Source of the DNA: Vineibacter terrae
GTDB lineage: Bacteria > Pseudomonadota > Alphaproteobacteria > Reyranellales > Reyranellaceae
NCBI RefSeq assembly: GCF_008039615.1
Contig: NZ_VDUZ01000055.1
Coordinates: 1-57,451, forward strand
DNA: 57,451 nt
Reading direction: 5' to 3'
Shown here: positions 50,379 through 57,451 of the stretch, piece after piece
How positions within the stretch are numbered: the stretch's first letter is position 1
Layout: each line of letters starts with the position of its first letter
Program-made: the position numbers and the translations under genes
The notes under the pieces: model-generated
What the model was told of the DNA's origin: nothing
Databases searched by the model: none
What the model saw: only the letters and a program-made list of their open reading frames with translations

Positions 50379-50463
50379 CCGTCATCCCGAGCGCAGCGAG
50401 GGATCTCCCGCGAATGACGCCCGGTGCGTCGATTTCAGGAGATCCCTCGCTGCGCTCGGGATG
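50379..50463. repeat. Dispersed palindromic repeat, GTCATCC family, copy 3
   Basis: Perfect 28-base arms (50379-50406 and 50436-50463) enclose a 29-base loop. The right arm matches that at 1320-1347. It starts nine bases after the aldolase stop and could serve as its terminator. Confidence 0.85.
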
Positions 50464-50508
50464 ACGGAATTGATCGTATCGCAATGGTGCGTGTTCTAAC
50501 CTCGGCCT

Positions 50509-50535
50509 CCGAACGATCGTTCCGTGCGGCCGCAC
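50509..50535. promoter_or_regulatory. Tandem palindromes abutting the lysR start
   Basis: Two perfect 12-base palindromes, GAACGATCGTTC (50509-50520) and GTGCGGCCGCAC (50524-50535), end at the base before the ATG. They replace the expected ribosome site. They might be regulator sites (autocontrol is usual for LysR genes) or form hairpins at the start codon. Function is inferred from position. Confidence 0.4.
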
Positions 50536-51483
50536 ATGCTTACGCTTCGGCAGATCGAGGTCATCCGCGCGATCATGGTCACGGGCACCGTGGGCAGCGC
50601 CGCGCGCCTGCTCAACGTGTCATCGCCCGGCATCAGCCGGGTGATGAAGCACGCGGAGAGCGTGCTCGGGATGCGCCTGTTCAGCCGCCGCAACGGCCGC
50701 TACACGCCGACGCCCGAGGCCAAGGACATTTTCGCCCAGATCAACGGCGTCTACGACAAGGTCGAGGACCTGCAATACGTCATCAAGCGCCTGGCGCAGG
50801 GCGCCGACTCGGCGCTGAAGATCGGCTCAGTCCCCAGCATCGCCAATGTCATGGTGCCGCGCGCCATCGCCGGGGTGCGCCGCCGGTTTCCCAACCTGCT
50901 GATCGATGTCGACGTGCTCAAGATCGAGGAAGCCATCGACTACCTCCTTCTCGGCAAGGGCGAGGTGGTCGCCATGAGCTACCACTACGAGCACCCGATG
51001 CTGGCCTTCGAGCCGCTTGCCAAGGGACGCCTGCGCTGCATCGTTCCGGAGCAGCATCCGCTGGCCACGCGCAGCACGATTTCGGCGCGCGAGATCGCCA
51101 GGCACCCGTTGATCGGCATCGACCCCAACGACCCCTATGGCCGTGTGATGACGGCGATCTTCGCGCGCCACGCGCTGGACTACACGGTGAGCATCCGTGC
51201 CCGCTTCGGGTCGACGGTCTGCGCGCTGGTGACCAACGGCCTGGGGATCGCCATCGTCGACGAGTTCACGGTGGCCGGCGACAACTGGCCGCGCATGCAC
51301 ACGCTCACCATCGAGGAGGACACCACTTTCCAGACCTACGTGGCGCTGCGCAAGGATGCGACGTTGTCGAGCTACTGCGAGCACTTCATCAGCGTGCTGC
51401 GCACCGAGATGGAGCAGCTTGCGGCCGGCCCCGACCGTCGGCCAGGGGGCAGCACGAGGCCGCGGGTCAGAAGCAGAAATTAA
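50536..51483 (+). CDS. LysR-family transcriptional regulator
   Basis: This DNA-binding regulator has a winged helix-turn-helix at residues 1-60 (LTLRQIEVIRAIMVTGTVGS, then LNVSSPGISRVMKHAESVLG) and a two-lobed effector domain from about 90 (ALKIGSVPSIANVMVPRAIA). It has 315 residues from the ATG at 50536; a GTG at 50524 would add four, inside a palindrome. It precedes the Liv-type transporter and dehydrogenase genes on the same strand by 164 bases, so it probably controls them. TTA-N10-TAA at about 51491-51506 could be a LysR-type site. The effector may be the transported compound. Confidence 0.9.
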   Translation: MLTLRQIEVIRAIMVTGTVGSAARLLNVSSPGISRVMKHAESVLGMRLFSRRNGRYTPTPEAKDIFAQINGVYDKVEDLQYVIKRLAQGADSALKIGSVPSIANVMVPRAIAGVRRRFPNLLIDVDVLKIEEAIDYLLLGKGEVVAMSYHYEHPMLAFEPLAKGRLRCIVPEQHPLATRSTISAREIARHPLIGIDPNDPYGRVMTAIFARHALDYTVSIRARFGSTVCALVTNGLGIAIVDEFTVAGDNWPRMHTLTIEEDTTFQTYVALRKDATLSSYCEHFISVLRTEMEQLAAGPDRRPGGSTRPRVRSRN

Positions 51484-51647
51484 CCCAGAGTTACGTCTGG
51501 CGCTAAACTTGATCATTGCCATTACATAGCGCCTGCGACACCGTGCAGATGCACGAACGACCGGCGCATAGCCGGCAGGCATGCGAAAACAAAAGAGCGC
51601 GGGCCGGCTCGACGGCGCCGGAATGAAGTTTTGGGAGGAGAGAGCGA

Positions 51648-52784
51648 ATGAAGCGCGCGACATTGCTGGGGCTGGCGTTTGCACTGGGGCTGGCCATGCC
51701 GGTCATGGCTCAGGACACCATCAAGATCCCCAACATCATCGAGCTGTCCGGGGGCGGCGCCACGGTCGGCAACAACTGGAAGAACGGTTCCCAGCTCGCC
51801 GCCGAGGAGATCAACGCCGCCGGCGGCATCCTCGGGAAGAAGATCCGGCTCGAGTTCGTCGACACGGCGAGCGACCCGGGCAAGGCGCGCGCCGCGGTCC
51901 AGCGCGCGCTTGACGAGGAGCCGATCGCGATCTTCGGCCCGATCTACTCTGGCAGCGTCAGCGCCACCTTGAAGCTGACCGCCGATGCCGAGACGGCCCA
52001 GATCATGGGCGGCGAGGCGGCCAATCTGACGGCGCAGGGCTCGAAGTACCTGTTCCGCACGTCATTCGGCCAGAACGTCTCGATGCCGAAGATCGCCAAC
52101 TACCTGCGCGACGAGGTGAAGGCCAAATCGGTGGCCGTCGTCTACGTCAACAACGATTTCGGCAAGGGCGGCCGTGACGCGATCATCAAGGAGCTCAAGG
52201 AGCGCAACATCGCCGTTGCCGCCGATCTGTCGACCGAGGCCGGCCAGGCCGATTTCGCGGCCGACGTGATCAAGCTGAAGGGCGCCAATGCCGATGCGAT
52301 CTTTGTCTACCTGAACGAGGAGGAGAGCGCCCGCTTCCTGCGCGAGGCCAAGAAGCAGGGCCTCAACAGGCCCCTGATCGGCGAGACCACGCTGCTGGGC
52401 CAGAAGGTGATCGACCTGGCGGGCGACGCGGCTGACGGCGTGAAGGGGCATGTCGGGCTTACGGTCGACGCGCCGATACCGGCGATCCAGGAGTTCGGCC
52501 GCAAGTTCCAGGCCCGCTACAACTACAAGCCCGACCACAACGGCGTGAAGGGCTACATCGCCGTGTACATGCTGAAGGCAGCCGCCGAGAAGGCGGGCAA
52601 GCTGCAGCCCAAGGCGATCGCCGCCGCGCTGCACGGCCTCACCATCACGCCCGACAAGACCCCAGGCATCCTGATCGAGGCGACATGGGACGACACGGGC
52701 GAGATCGATCGGATCAGCTTCCTGGGCGAGGTCAAGGACGGCAAGCAGGTGATCACGCAGATCCTGCCGAAGCTCAAGAAGTAG
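51648..52784 (+). CDS. Branched-chain amino acid-type ABC substrate-binding protein
   Basis: This periplasmic binding protein of the LivK/HAAT (PBP type 1) class has 378 residues. The signal peptide MKRATLLGLAFALGLAMPVM ends AQ. The mature protein begins DTIKIPNIIELSGGGATVGN and contains the hallmark AAEEINAAGGILGKKIRL and IAIFGPIYSGSVSATLKL. This class binds amino acids but also benzoates, urea, amides and other acids, so the ligand is open. GGGAGGAGAG precedes the ATG. It is first of the livKHMGF-type operon and is followed by a structured 127-base spacer. Confidence 0.92.
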   Translation: MKRATLLGLAFALGLAMPVMAQDTIKIPNIIELSGGGATVGNNWKNGSQLAAEEINAAGGILGKKIRLEFVDTASDPGKARAAVQRALDEEPIAIFGPIYSGSVSATLKLTADAETAQIMGGEAANLTAQGSKYLFRTSFGQNVSMPKIANYLRDEVKAKSVAVVYVNNDFGKGGRDAIIKELKERNIAVAADLSTEAGQADFAADVIKLKGANADAIFVYLNEEESARFLREAKKQGLNRPLIGETTLLGQKVIDLAGDAADGVKGHVGLTVDAPIPAIQEFGRKFQARYNYKPDHNGVKGYIAVYMLKAAAEKAGKLQPKAIAAALHGLTITPDKTPGILIEATWDDTGEIDRISFLGEVKDGKQVITQILPKLKK

Positions 52785-52795
52785 GGCCGCTTGCG

Positions 52796-52877
52796 GCTTC
52801 ATGGTGAGCTCGGGTGGATGCGAGGCATTCACCTGACCATGAAGCGGTCCCCAAGGACCTTGAGCTCATCGTCAAGG
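52796..52877 (+). repeat. Structured intercistronic element between the binding-protein and LivH-type genes
   Basis: GCTTCATGGT (52796-52805) and ACCATGAAGC (52836-52845) are perfect 10-base arms. GGTCC-CCAA-GGACC (52846-52859) and CCTTGA-N8-TCAAGG (52858-52877) follow. The three stems fill the spacer and would cap the binding-protein mRNA, allowing more of it than of the permease. It also resembles a REP-type element. Confidence 0.65.
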
Positions 52878-52911
52878 CCGCTCTCCGACGTGCGTCTGAG
52901 GATGATCCGCC

Positions 52912-53790
52912 ATGGCAGATTTCCTGCAGCTCCTGATTTCCGGCCTCGCCACGGGGGCGATCTACGCCCTTGCCGCCATCGGCTTCACGCTGCTGTGGCA
53001 GACCTCGCAGACCATCAACTTCGCGCAGGGCGAGTTCGTGATGCTGCCGGCCTTCTTCGCCCTCGTGGCGATGACCTGGCTCGGCCTGCCTTTCGCTGTC
53101 GCCGTGGTCATCGCCATCGTCTGCTCCATGCTGGTGCTGGGGCTCATGTTCAAGGTCGTGGTGGTCCAGCCGCTGATCAAGCAGGGTGTCCTGCCGCTCG
53201 TGATCTCGACCATCGCGCTCAGCGTCCTGCTCAAGGAGGGTGTCAAGGACGTCTATAGCGCCGAGGCGCAGCCGTTCCCGACGCTCTTTCCCGACGTCAC
53301 CCTGTCGGTTGCCGGCGTGGCGGTGTCGCTGGCGCAGGTCGGCGTCCTGGTCGTGGCCTTCGGCACCATCGTGGCGCTGCAGTGGTTCCTGGGCGCCACA
53401 CGCATCGGCCGGCAGATGCAGGCCACGGCGCAGAATCCGACCGTCGCGCGCATCCTGGGCGTGCCGGTCGAGCGGATGATCCTCTACACGTTCCTCATCA
53501 ACGCCGTCCTGGCCGCGATGGCCTCGATCCTGATCTCGCCGATCTATCTGGCGAAGTTCTCGAACGGCGAGAGCCTGGGGCTGGCGGCGTTCGTCGCCGC
53601 CATCGTCGGCGGCTTCAATCAGGTCCGCGGCGCGATCGTGGGCGGCCTGCTGATCGGCGTCGTCGACAATCTCGCGGCGGCCTATGTCTCGACGTCGTAT
53701 CGCCAGGCCGTGCCGCTGATCCTGCTGGTCGCGATCATCCTTTTCCGTCCGCAGGGGCTGCTGGGGCGTCGCGAGGAGCGTGCCGTATGA
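52912..53790 (+). CDS. livH: Branched-chain amino acid-type ABC permease, LivH
   Basis: This inner-membrane permease has 292 residues and about eight spans. It begins LLISGLATGAIYALAAIGFT, the typical LivH start, with INFAQGEFVMLPAF and the ATPase-contact region RIGRQMQATAQNPTVARILG. It would pair with LivM. It overlaps the next gene by ATGA. The permease family is secure; the symbol denotes family only, since the substrate may not be a branched-chain amino acid. Confidence 0.92.
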   Translation: MADFLQLLISGLATGAIYALAAIGFTLLWQTSQTINFAQGEFVMLPAFFALVAMTWLGLPFAVAVVIAIVCSMLVLGLMFKVVVVQPLIKQGVLPLVISTIALSVLLKEGVKDVYSAEAQPFPTLFPDVTLSVAGVAVSLAQVGVLVVAFGTIVALQWFLGATRIGRQMQATAQNPTVARILGVPVERMILYTFLINAVLAAMASILISPIYLAKFSNGESLGLAAFVAAIVGGFNQVRGAIVGGLLIGVVDNLAAAYVSTSYRQAVPLILLVAIILFRPQGLLGRREERAV

Positions 53791-54800
53791 TCTCCCCGAG
53801 GCTCGCGTGGCTGCTGGTGGCCCTGGGCGCGCTGATGCTGGTCCTGGCGCCGATCGACCTGACCGGCATCGGCATCCCGTATCCCGGGCTGAAGCGTTAC
53901 GGCACCTACATCATGACGCTGTGGCTCGTGACCGCGATCGCGGCCATGGGGGTGAACCTGATCGTGGGATATGCCGGCCTGGAGACCCTGGCGCAGGCCG
54001 CCTTCGTCGGCATCGGCGCCTATGTCACCGCCCTGATGGTCAAGGCGGGATGGCCGTTCGGCCTCGCCTTCCTGGCATCGGGCGTGGCCGCGTTCGCGGT
54101 CGGGATCATGCTGGGCTTCCCGGCGCTGCGGGTGCGCAAGCACTACCTGGCGTTCGTGACCTTGGCCTTCTCCGTGCTGGCCTGGCTCGTCTTCCGCAAC
54201 GAGCAGTGGCTGACCGGCGGCGTGATGGGGATCGGTGACATCAGCCGCCCGACGCTGTTCGGCCACACCCTGCGCCGGCATGTCGATTTCTATTGGTTCG
54301 TGCTCGCGATAACGGCGGTGCTGACGTTCGCGCTGTGGTGGATCATCCGCTCGCCCTGGGGCAGGGCCTTCACGGCGCTGCGTGAAAATCCGATCCGCGC
54401 CGAGAGCCTGGGCGTCGACGTGCGCCTCTACACGCTGCTGGCGTTCGCCATCGGCTCCGCCTATGGCGGCCTCGCGGGCAGCCTCTATGCGCCGCTGGTC
54501 GAGTTCATCGATCCCAATCCGTTCGCCCTGGGACCGTCGCTGCTCTTCATGCTGATGGTCGTGGTCGGCGGCGCCGGCCGGTTCGCCGGTCCGTTCGTCG
54601 GGGCAGCCGTGGCGGTGCTGCTGCCGGAATGGCTGCGCTTCGCCGAGGGCTTCTACCTGCTGATCTACGCCGTGCTGGTCATGACGATGATGGCCTTCTG
54701 TCCGACCGGCATCATGGGACTGGCCGAACGCCTGCTTCCGGCACGGCGACGGCCGACGGCCGCCGCGACGGCCCCATTGCTGGGTGAGGCCAAGCCATGA
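53787..54800 (+). CDS. livM: Branched-chain amino acid-type ABC permease, LivM
   Basis: This second permease has 337 residues. It has a hydrophobic N-terminal span, then MGVNLIVGYAGLETLAQAAF (the LivM counterpart of the usual GYxGxxSLGHAAF, with E-T-L-A-Q variations) and the ATPase-contact segment SPWGRAFTALRENPIRAESL. The frame is open to 53382 inside livH, but the ATG at 53787 overlapping the livH stop is the natural start. It overlaps livG by ATGA. Confidence 0.92.
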   Translation: MISPRLAWLLVALGALMLVLAPIDLTGIGIPYPGLKRYGTYIMTLWLVTAIAAMGVNLIVGYAGLETLAQAAFVGIGAYVTALMVKAGWPFGLAFLASGVAAFAVGIMLGFPALRVRKHYLAFVTLAFSVLAWLVFRNEQWLTGGVMGIGDISRPTLFGHTLRRHVDFYWFVLAITAVLTFALWWIIRSPWGRAFTALRENPIRAESLGVDVRLYTLLAFAIGSAYGGLAGSLYAPLVEFIDPNPFALGPSLLFMLMVVVGGAGRFAGPFVGAAVAVLLPEWLRFAEGFYLLIYAVLVMTMMAFCPTGIMGLAERLLPARRRPTAAATAPLLGEAKP

Positions 54801-55540
54801 CCGCGGTTCTCGAGGTGCGCGACATCGCCAAGTCGTTCGGCGGCGTGCATGCCGTCCAAGGCGTCTCTTTCGACGTCCACGAGGGCGAGATCCTGGGCAT
54901 CATCGGTCCGAACGGGTCCGGCAAGTCGACCCTGTTCAACTGCATCCTGGGCCAGCTCGCGCCGACGCGCGGCGAGGTGCGGATCGACGGCCGCAATGTC
55001 AGCGGCAAGCGGCCCTCGGAATTGAACCGCCTGGGCATCAGCCGCACATTCCAGCTCCTGCAGGTCTTCCCGCAGCTGACGGTGCGCGAAAACCTGATCC
55101 TGGCCGGGCAGGAGCACAAGGGCTCGCGCCTGGGCCGGCTGTTCGGCGCCCGCGACGCCGGGCTGGGCGCTGCCGCCGACCGCATGATCGACTTCTTCCG
55201 CCTGGGCCACCTGGCGCATGAGAATGCCGGTGGCCTGTCCTACGGCCAGCAGAAGCTGCTCGACGCCGCGATGGCCTTCATGGCGGGGCCGCGGCTGGTC
55301 CTGCTCGACGAGCCTGCCGGCGGCGTCAACCTCACGATGCTGGCCAGCCTCAAGGAAAGGCTGCAGGCGATCAACCGCGAGACGCGCGCCACCTTCGTGG
55401 TGATCGAGCACAACATGGAGTTCGTGATGGCGCTGTGCTCGCGCATCATCGTGCTGGCGGAAGGCCGGATCATCGCCGAAGGCGAGCCCGCCGCGGTGCG
55501 GCGCGACCCGAAGGTCATCGAAGCCTATCTGGGGCACTGA
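54797..55540 (+). CDS. livG: Branched-chain amino acid-type ABC ATPase, LivG
   Basis: This is one of the two ATPases, 247 residues. It shows Walker A GPNGSGKSTLF, the LivG-type Q-loop region RTFQLLQVFPQLTVRENLIL, the signature LSYGQQKLLDAAMAFM, Walker B LVLLDEPAGGVN and H-loop VVIEHNMEFVM. It has the C-terminal extension of LivG proteins (GEPAAVRRDPKVIEAYLGH). The start overlaps livM; livF follows after three bases. Confidence 0.94.
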   Translation: MTAVLEVRDIAKSFGGVHAVQGVSFDVHEGEILGIIGPNGSGKSTLFNCILGQLAPTRGEVRIDGRNVSGKRPSELNRLGISRTFQLLQVFPQLTVRENLILAGQEHKGSRLGRLFGARDAGLGAAADRMIDFFRLGHLAHENAGGLSYGQQKLLDAAMAFMAGPRLVLLDEPAGGVNLTMLASLKERLQAINRETRATFVVIEHNMEFVMALCSRIIVLAEGRIIAEGEPAAVRRDPKVIEAYLGH

Positions 55541-55543
55541 AGC

Positions 55544-56290
55544 ATGGGCGCCGACACCATCCTGACGCTCGACAACGTCGTCTCCGGCTACGGCAAGATG
55601 ACGATCCTCAACGGCACGACGGCCGCGATCCGGCGTGCCGCGATCACCACGGTGATCGGCCCCAACGGCGCCGGCAAGTCGACGATGTTCAAGACCGTCT
55701 TCGGCCTGCTGGGCGCGCGCACCGGCCGCATCACGTTCGATGGCGCCGATACCACGCGCTGCACGCCGCGCCAGATGCTGGATCGCGGCATGTGCTACGT
55801 GCCGCAGGGCCGCAACATCTTCCCGGAGCTCTCGGTGCGCCACAACCTGGAGCTCGGGGGCGTGGCGATGCCCGATCAGTCGCGCCTGGGCGCGCGCATC
55901 GAAGCGATGATGGCGCGCTTCCCGATCCTCAGGGAGAAGGCGGCGGCCCAGGCCTCGACCTTGTCGGGCGGCCAGCAGAAGCTCCTGGAGGTGGCGCGCG
56001 GGCTGCTGCTGGATCCCAAGCTGATGCTGATCGACGAGCCTTCGATCGGCCTGTCGCCGCTGATGGTCCAGGAGGTGTTCGCGATCCTCAAGGATCTGCG
56101 CGACAAGGGGGTCACGATCCTGCTGATCGAGCAGAATGCCAAGCAGGCGCTGGAGATGTCGGACTACGGCCTCGTCCTCGAGCAAGGCCAGGCCCGGATC
56201 GAGGATGCCGCCGGCAATGTCCTGAGCGACCCCCGCATCGCCCAGCTGTTCCTAGGCGGCGGGCTGGCGCCGGCGCAGCAGGTGGCGTGA
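55544..56290 (+). CDS. livF: Branched-chain amino acid-type ABC ATPase, LivF
   Basis: This second ATPase has 248 residues. It shows Walker A GPNGAGKSTMFK, MCYVPQGRNIFPELSVRHNL (the PQGRxIFPxLTVxENL pattern of LivF), signature LSGGQQKLLEVARGLL, Walker B LMLIDEPSIGLSP and IEQNAKQALEMSDYG. Its stop overlaps the dehydrogenase start by one base, tying that enzyme to the transporter. Confidence 0.94.
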   Translation: MGADTILTLDNVVSGYGKMTILNGTTAAIRRAAITTVIGPNGAGKSTMFKTVFGLLGARTGRITFDGADTTRCTPRQMLDRGMCYVPQGRNIFPELSVRHNLELGGVAMPDQSRLGARIEAMMARFPILREKAAAQASTLSGGQQKLLEVARGLLLDPKLMLIDEPSIGLSPLMVQEVFAILKDLRDKGVTILLIEQNAKQALEMSDYGLVLEQGQARIEDAAGNVLSDPRIAQLFLGGGLAPAQQVA

Positions 56291-57174
56291 TGCGCAAAGC
56301 CATGCTCGTGGGCCTTGTCGGCTCGAACATCACGCGCTCGCTGTCCCCGGCGCTGCACGAGGACGCGTTCGCCGCTGCCGGCATCGTCGGCCACTATCAC
56401 CTGATGGATGTCAGCCGGCTGAAGGGGCGGCAGCTCGATGACCTGCTGGCGGCCGTGCGTACGGCCGGCTTCGCTGCCATCAATGTCACGCACCCCTTCA
56501 AGGAAGCCATCCTGCCGCTGCTCGACGAGGTGTCGGCAGGCGCGCGCCAGATCGGCGCCGTCAACACGGTGGTCATCGACGCCGACGGCCGGACCGTTGG
56601 CCACAACACGGACCGCTCCGGCTTCCGCCGCGCCTTCGAGGAGACCCTGGGCGCGGCCGCGGCCCAGGGTCGGCAGGTGCTGCTGCTGGGCGCCGGCGGC
56701 GCCGGGCGCGCGGTCGCGTTCGCGCTGATGGACCTGGGCGTCGAGCGCCTTCTCATCCACGACAAGGAGCAGGGCCGCGCGACGGCGCTGTGCGCCGATC
56801 TCATCATGCGGTTTGGCGCCAGCCGCTGCGCCTTCGCGGAGAGTCCAGGGCTGGTCGCGAAGGCCGTCGCCGGCATCGTCAATGCGACGCCGGTCGGCAT
56901 GACCGGCTATCCGGGCTCTCCCATCGCCGAAGACCTCGTCCGGTCCGGGCACTGGGTCGCCGATATCATCTACACGCCGCTCGAGACACAGCTCATTGCC
57001 CATGCCCGCGGCAGGGGCTGCCGCACGATGACCGGCGGCAGCATGTGCGTGCACCAGGCGGCCGATGCGTTTCGCCTGTTCACGGGACTGTCGCCCGACA
57101 TTTCGCGCATGCGGAGCGTGTTCGATCGGGCTTGCGCGGCCCGCGATACGGCGGTGCGCAACCCCGGGCCCTGA
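56290..57174 (+). CDS. Shikimate/quinate dehydrogenase family protein, probably NAD-dependent and catabolic
   Basis: This AroE-family oxidoreductase has 294 residues. Substrate-site motifs are intact: NITRSLSPALHEDAF, INVTHPFKEA with the catalytic Lys, and VGHNTDRSGF with its Asp partner. The nucleotide domain has LLGAGGAGRAVAFALMDLG followed by LLIHDKEQGR. The acidic Asp where NADP enzymes carry N-R-T points to NAD, as in catabolic quinate/shikimate dehydrogenases, and GGSMCVHQAADAFRL near the end also fits. The ATG overlaps the livF stop (TGATG), so it belongs to the transporter operon. Together this suggests import and oxidation of quinate, shikimate or a similar compound rather than aromatic amino acid synthesis. 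Confidence 0.88.
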   Translation: MRKAMLVGLVGSNITRSLSPALHEDAFAAAGIVGHYHLMDVSRLKGRQLDDLLAAVRTAGFAAINVTHPFKEAILPLLDEVSAGARQIGAVNTVVIDADGRTVGHNTDRSGFRRAFEETLGAAAAQGRQVLLLGAGGAGRAVAFALMDLGVERLLIHDKEQGRATALCADLIMRFGASRCAFAESPGLVAKAVAGIVNATPVGMTGYPGSPIAEDLVRSGHWVADIIYTPLETQLIAHARGRGCRTMTGGSMCVHQAADAFRLFTGLSPDISRMRSVFDRACAARDTAVRNPGP

Positions 57175-57191
57175 ACGGCATTGAACAGGAG

Positions 57192-57337
57192 CTTCCTCTC
57201 CCCGCGAGCGGGGAGAGGAAGGGGCCCATGCCGAAGGCATGGGAAGGTGAGGGGTAGGAACGATCAAGCCATACGGCAGGAACAGGGACTGTTCGCGCGT
57301 ACCCCTCACCCTCCCATCGCGGCGCGATGGGCCCCTT
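57192..57337. repeat. Palindromic repeat, CCTCCCC family, copy 2, interrupted
   Basis: A perfect 14-base hairpin (57192-57205 and 57208-57221) is followed by CCCATGCC-GAA-GGCATGGG and, after a spacer, by the mirror-image unit ACCCCTCACC...GATGGGCCCCTT (57301-57337). The mirror unit stops where its closing hairpin should begin, at the insertion-sequence end. The first hairpin may end the dehydrogenase transcript. Confidence 0.75.
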
Positions 57338-57451
57338 GTACAGACCGATTAGATCGGTGACGGAATAGACCGGATACATCGGTAACAGTTTTGGCATGGA
57401 GGTGAGCATGCCGTGGCTGGAGACCGATGCGATGAAGGAGCGTAGGCGAGT
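57337..57451 (+). mobile_element. Left end of an IS481-like insertion sequence (runs off the window)
   Basis: Sequence after the repeat changes character at 57337-57338 (TGTACAGACC) and is less GC-rich. Two tandem 19-base units (57343-57361 and 57368-57386, about 15 of 19 identical) look like transposase-binding sites inside the terminal inverted repeat. A transposase start follows. The right end and target duplication lie outside the window. Confidence 0.65.
57408..57451 (+). CDS. IS481-like transposase, N-terminal fragment
   Basis: Only the first 14 codons are present: MPWLETDAMKERRR. This start (MPW-E-T...M-E-R) is typical of IS481-family DDE transposases, which continue with a helix-turn-helix that is not visible here. 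ATGGAGGTGAGC, an ideal ribosome site, precedes the ATG. The open frame reaches the window end. Family assignment rests on very few residues. Confidence 0.6.
   Translation, partial: MPWLETDAMKERRR

Overview
The window is a GC-rich (roughly two thirds G+C) stretch of bacterial chromosome, almost certainly from an alphaproteobacterium. Supporting signs are 5-aminolevulinate synthase (C4 haem pathway), a single bifunctional RelA/SpoT-type protein next to rpoZ, hisZ divergent from purA, an RpoH-RluD-DUF6476 block, several Bug/TctC and acyl-CoA genes, and dispersed GTCATCC-type palindromic repeats. A Rhodospirillales or Reyranella-like lineage would fit, but this is a weak guess. No rRNA, tRNA or CRISPR array was seen. 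No stretch longer than about 235 bases lacks a gene, a gene remnant or a repeat.

Layout. 1-1262: a damaged PiT phosphate transporter whose 5' part is missing. 1426-11203 (minus strand): hemA with a FNR/FixK-type box, a sugar-type ABC importer with two tandem paralogous binding proteins, a cupin, an MFS carrier and a PPK2 polyphosphate kinase. 11331-15045 (plus): a complete Mla-type lipid ABC transporter with a STAS-MlaE fusion. 15168-24583 (plus): 3-hydroxyacyl-CoA dehydrogenase, a large MscS channel, a BtuF-like protein, a TctC binding protein, enoyl-CoA hydratase, an APH-type phosphotransferase, an EamA exporter and a lipoprotein. 24616-26481 (minus): a patatin. 26701-31531 (plus): a beta-oxidation operon (acyl-CoA dehydrogenase, thiolase, FadB-type protein) behind a MerR/LiuR-like operator. 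31613-34252: an MFS carrier divergent from a MhpD-like hydratase and glutathione peroxidase.

34258-36412 (minus): NYN-domain protein, family 5 uracil-DNA glycosylase and HD-domain protein, followed by a short remnant of a FAD monooxygenase. 36611-39875 (plus): folK, rpoZ and rsh. 40081-42807: hisZ divergent from purA, with a strong intrinsic terminator in the purA leader. 42900-44468 (minus): a dehydrogenase and a secreted protein. 44587-46346 (plus): a DUF2157/GDYXXLXY membrane pair with an apparently leaderless promoter. 46398-48540 (minus): rpoH and rluD. 48570-50369 (plus): DUF6476, VOC and threonine aldolase genes. 50536-57174 (plus): a LysR regulator, a five-gene Liv-type ABC importer and a shikimate/quinate dehydrogenase homologue; together these look like an uptake-and-oxidation unit for a hydroaromatic acid. 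57192-57451: a palindromic repeat interrupted by the left end of an IS481-like element that runs off the window.

Most of the content is ordinary housekeeping and catabolic genes. The most interesting signals are non-coding: the purA leader terminator, the conserved box duplicated with the two binding-protein genes, the leaderless promoter geometry, the several palindrome families, the 35% GC patch inside folK and the monooxygenase fossil fused in frame behind the HD gene. I found no convincing previously undescribed multi-gene system.
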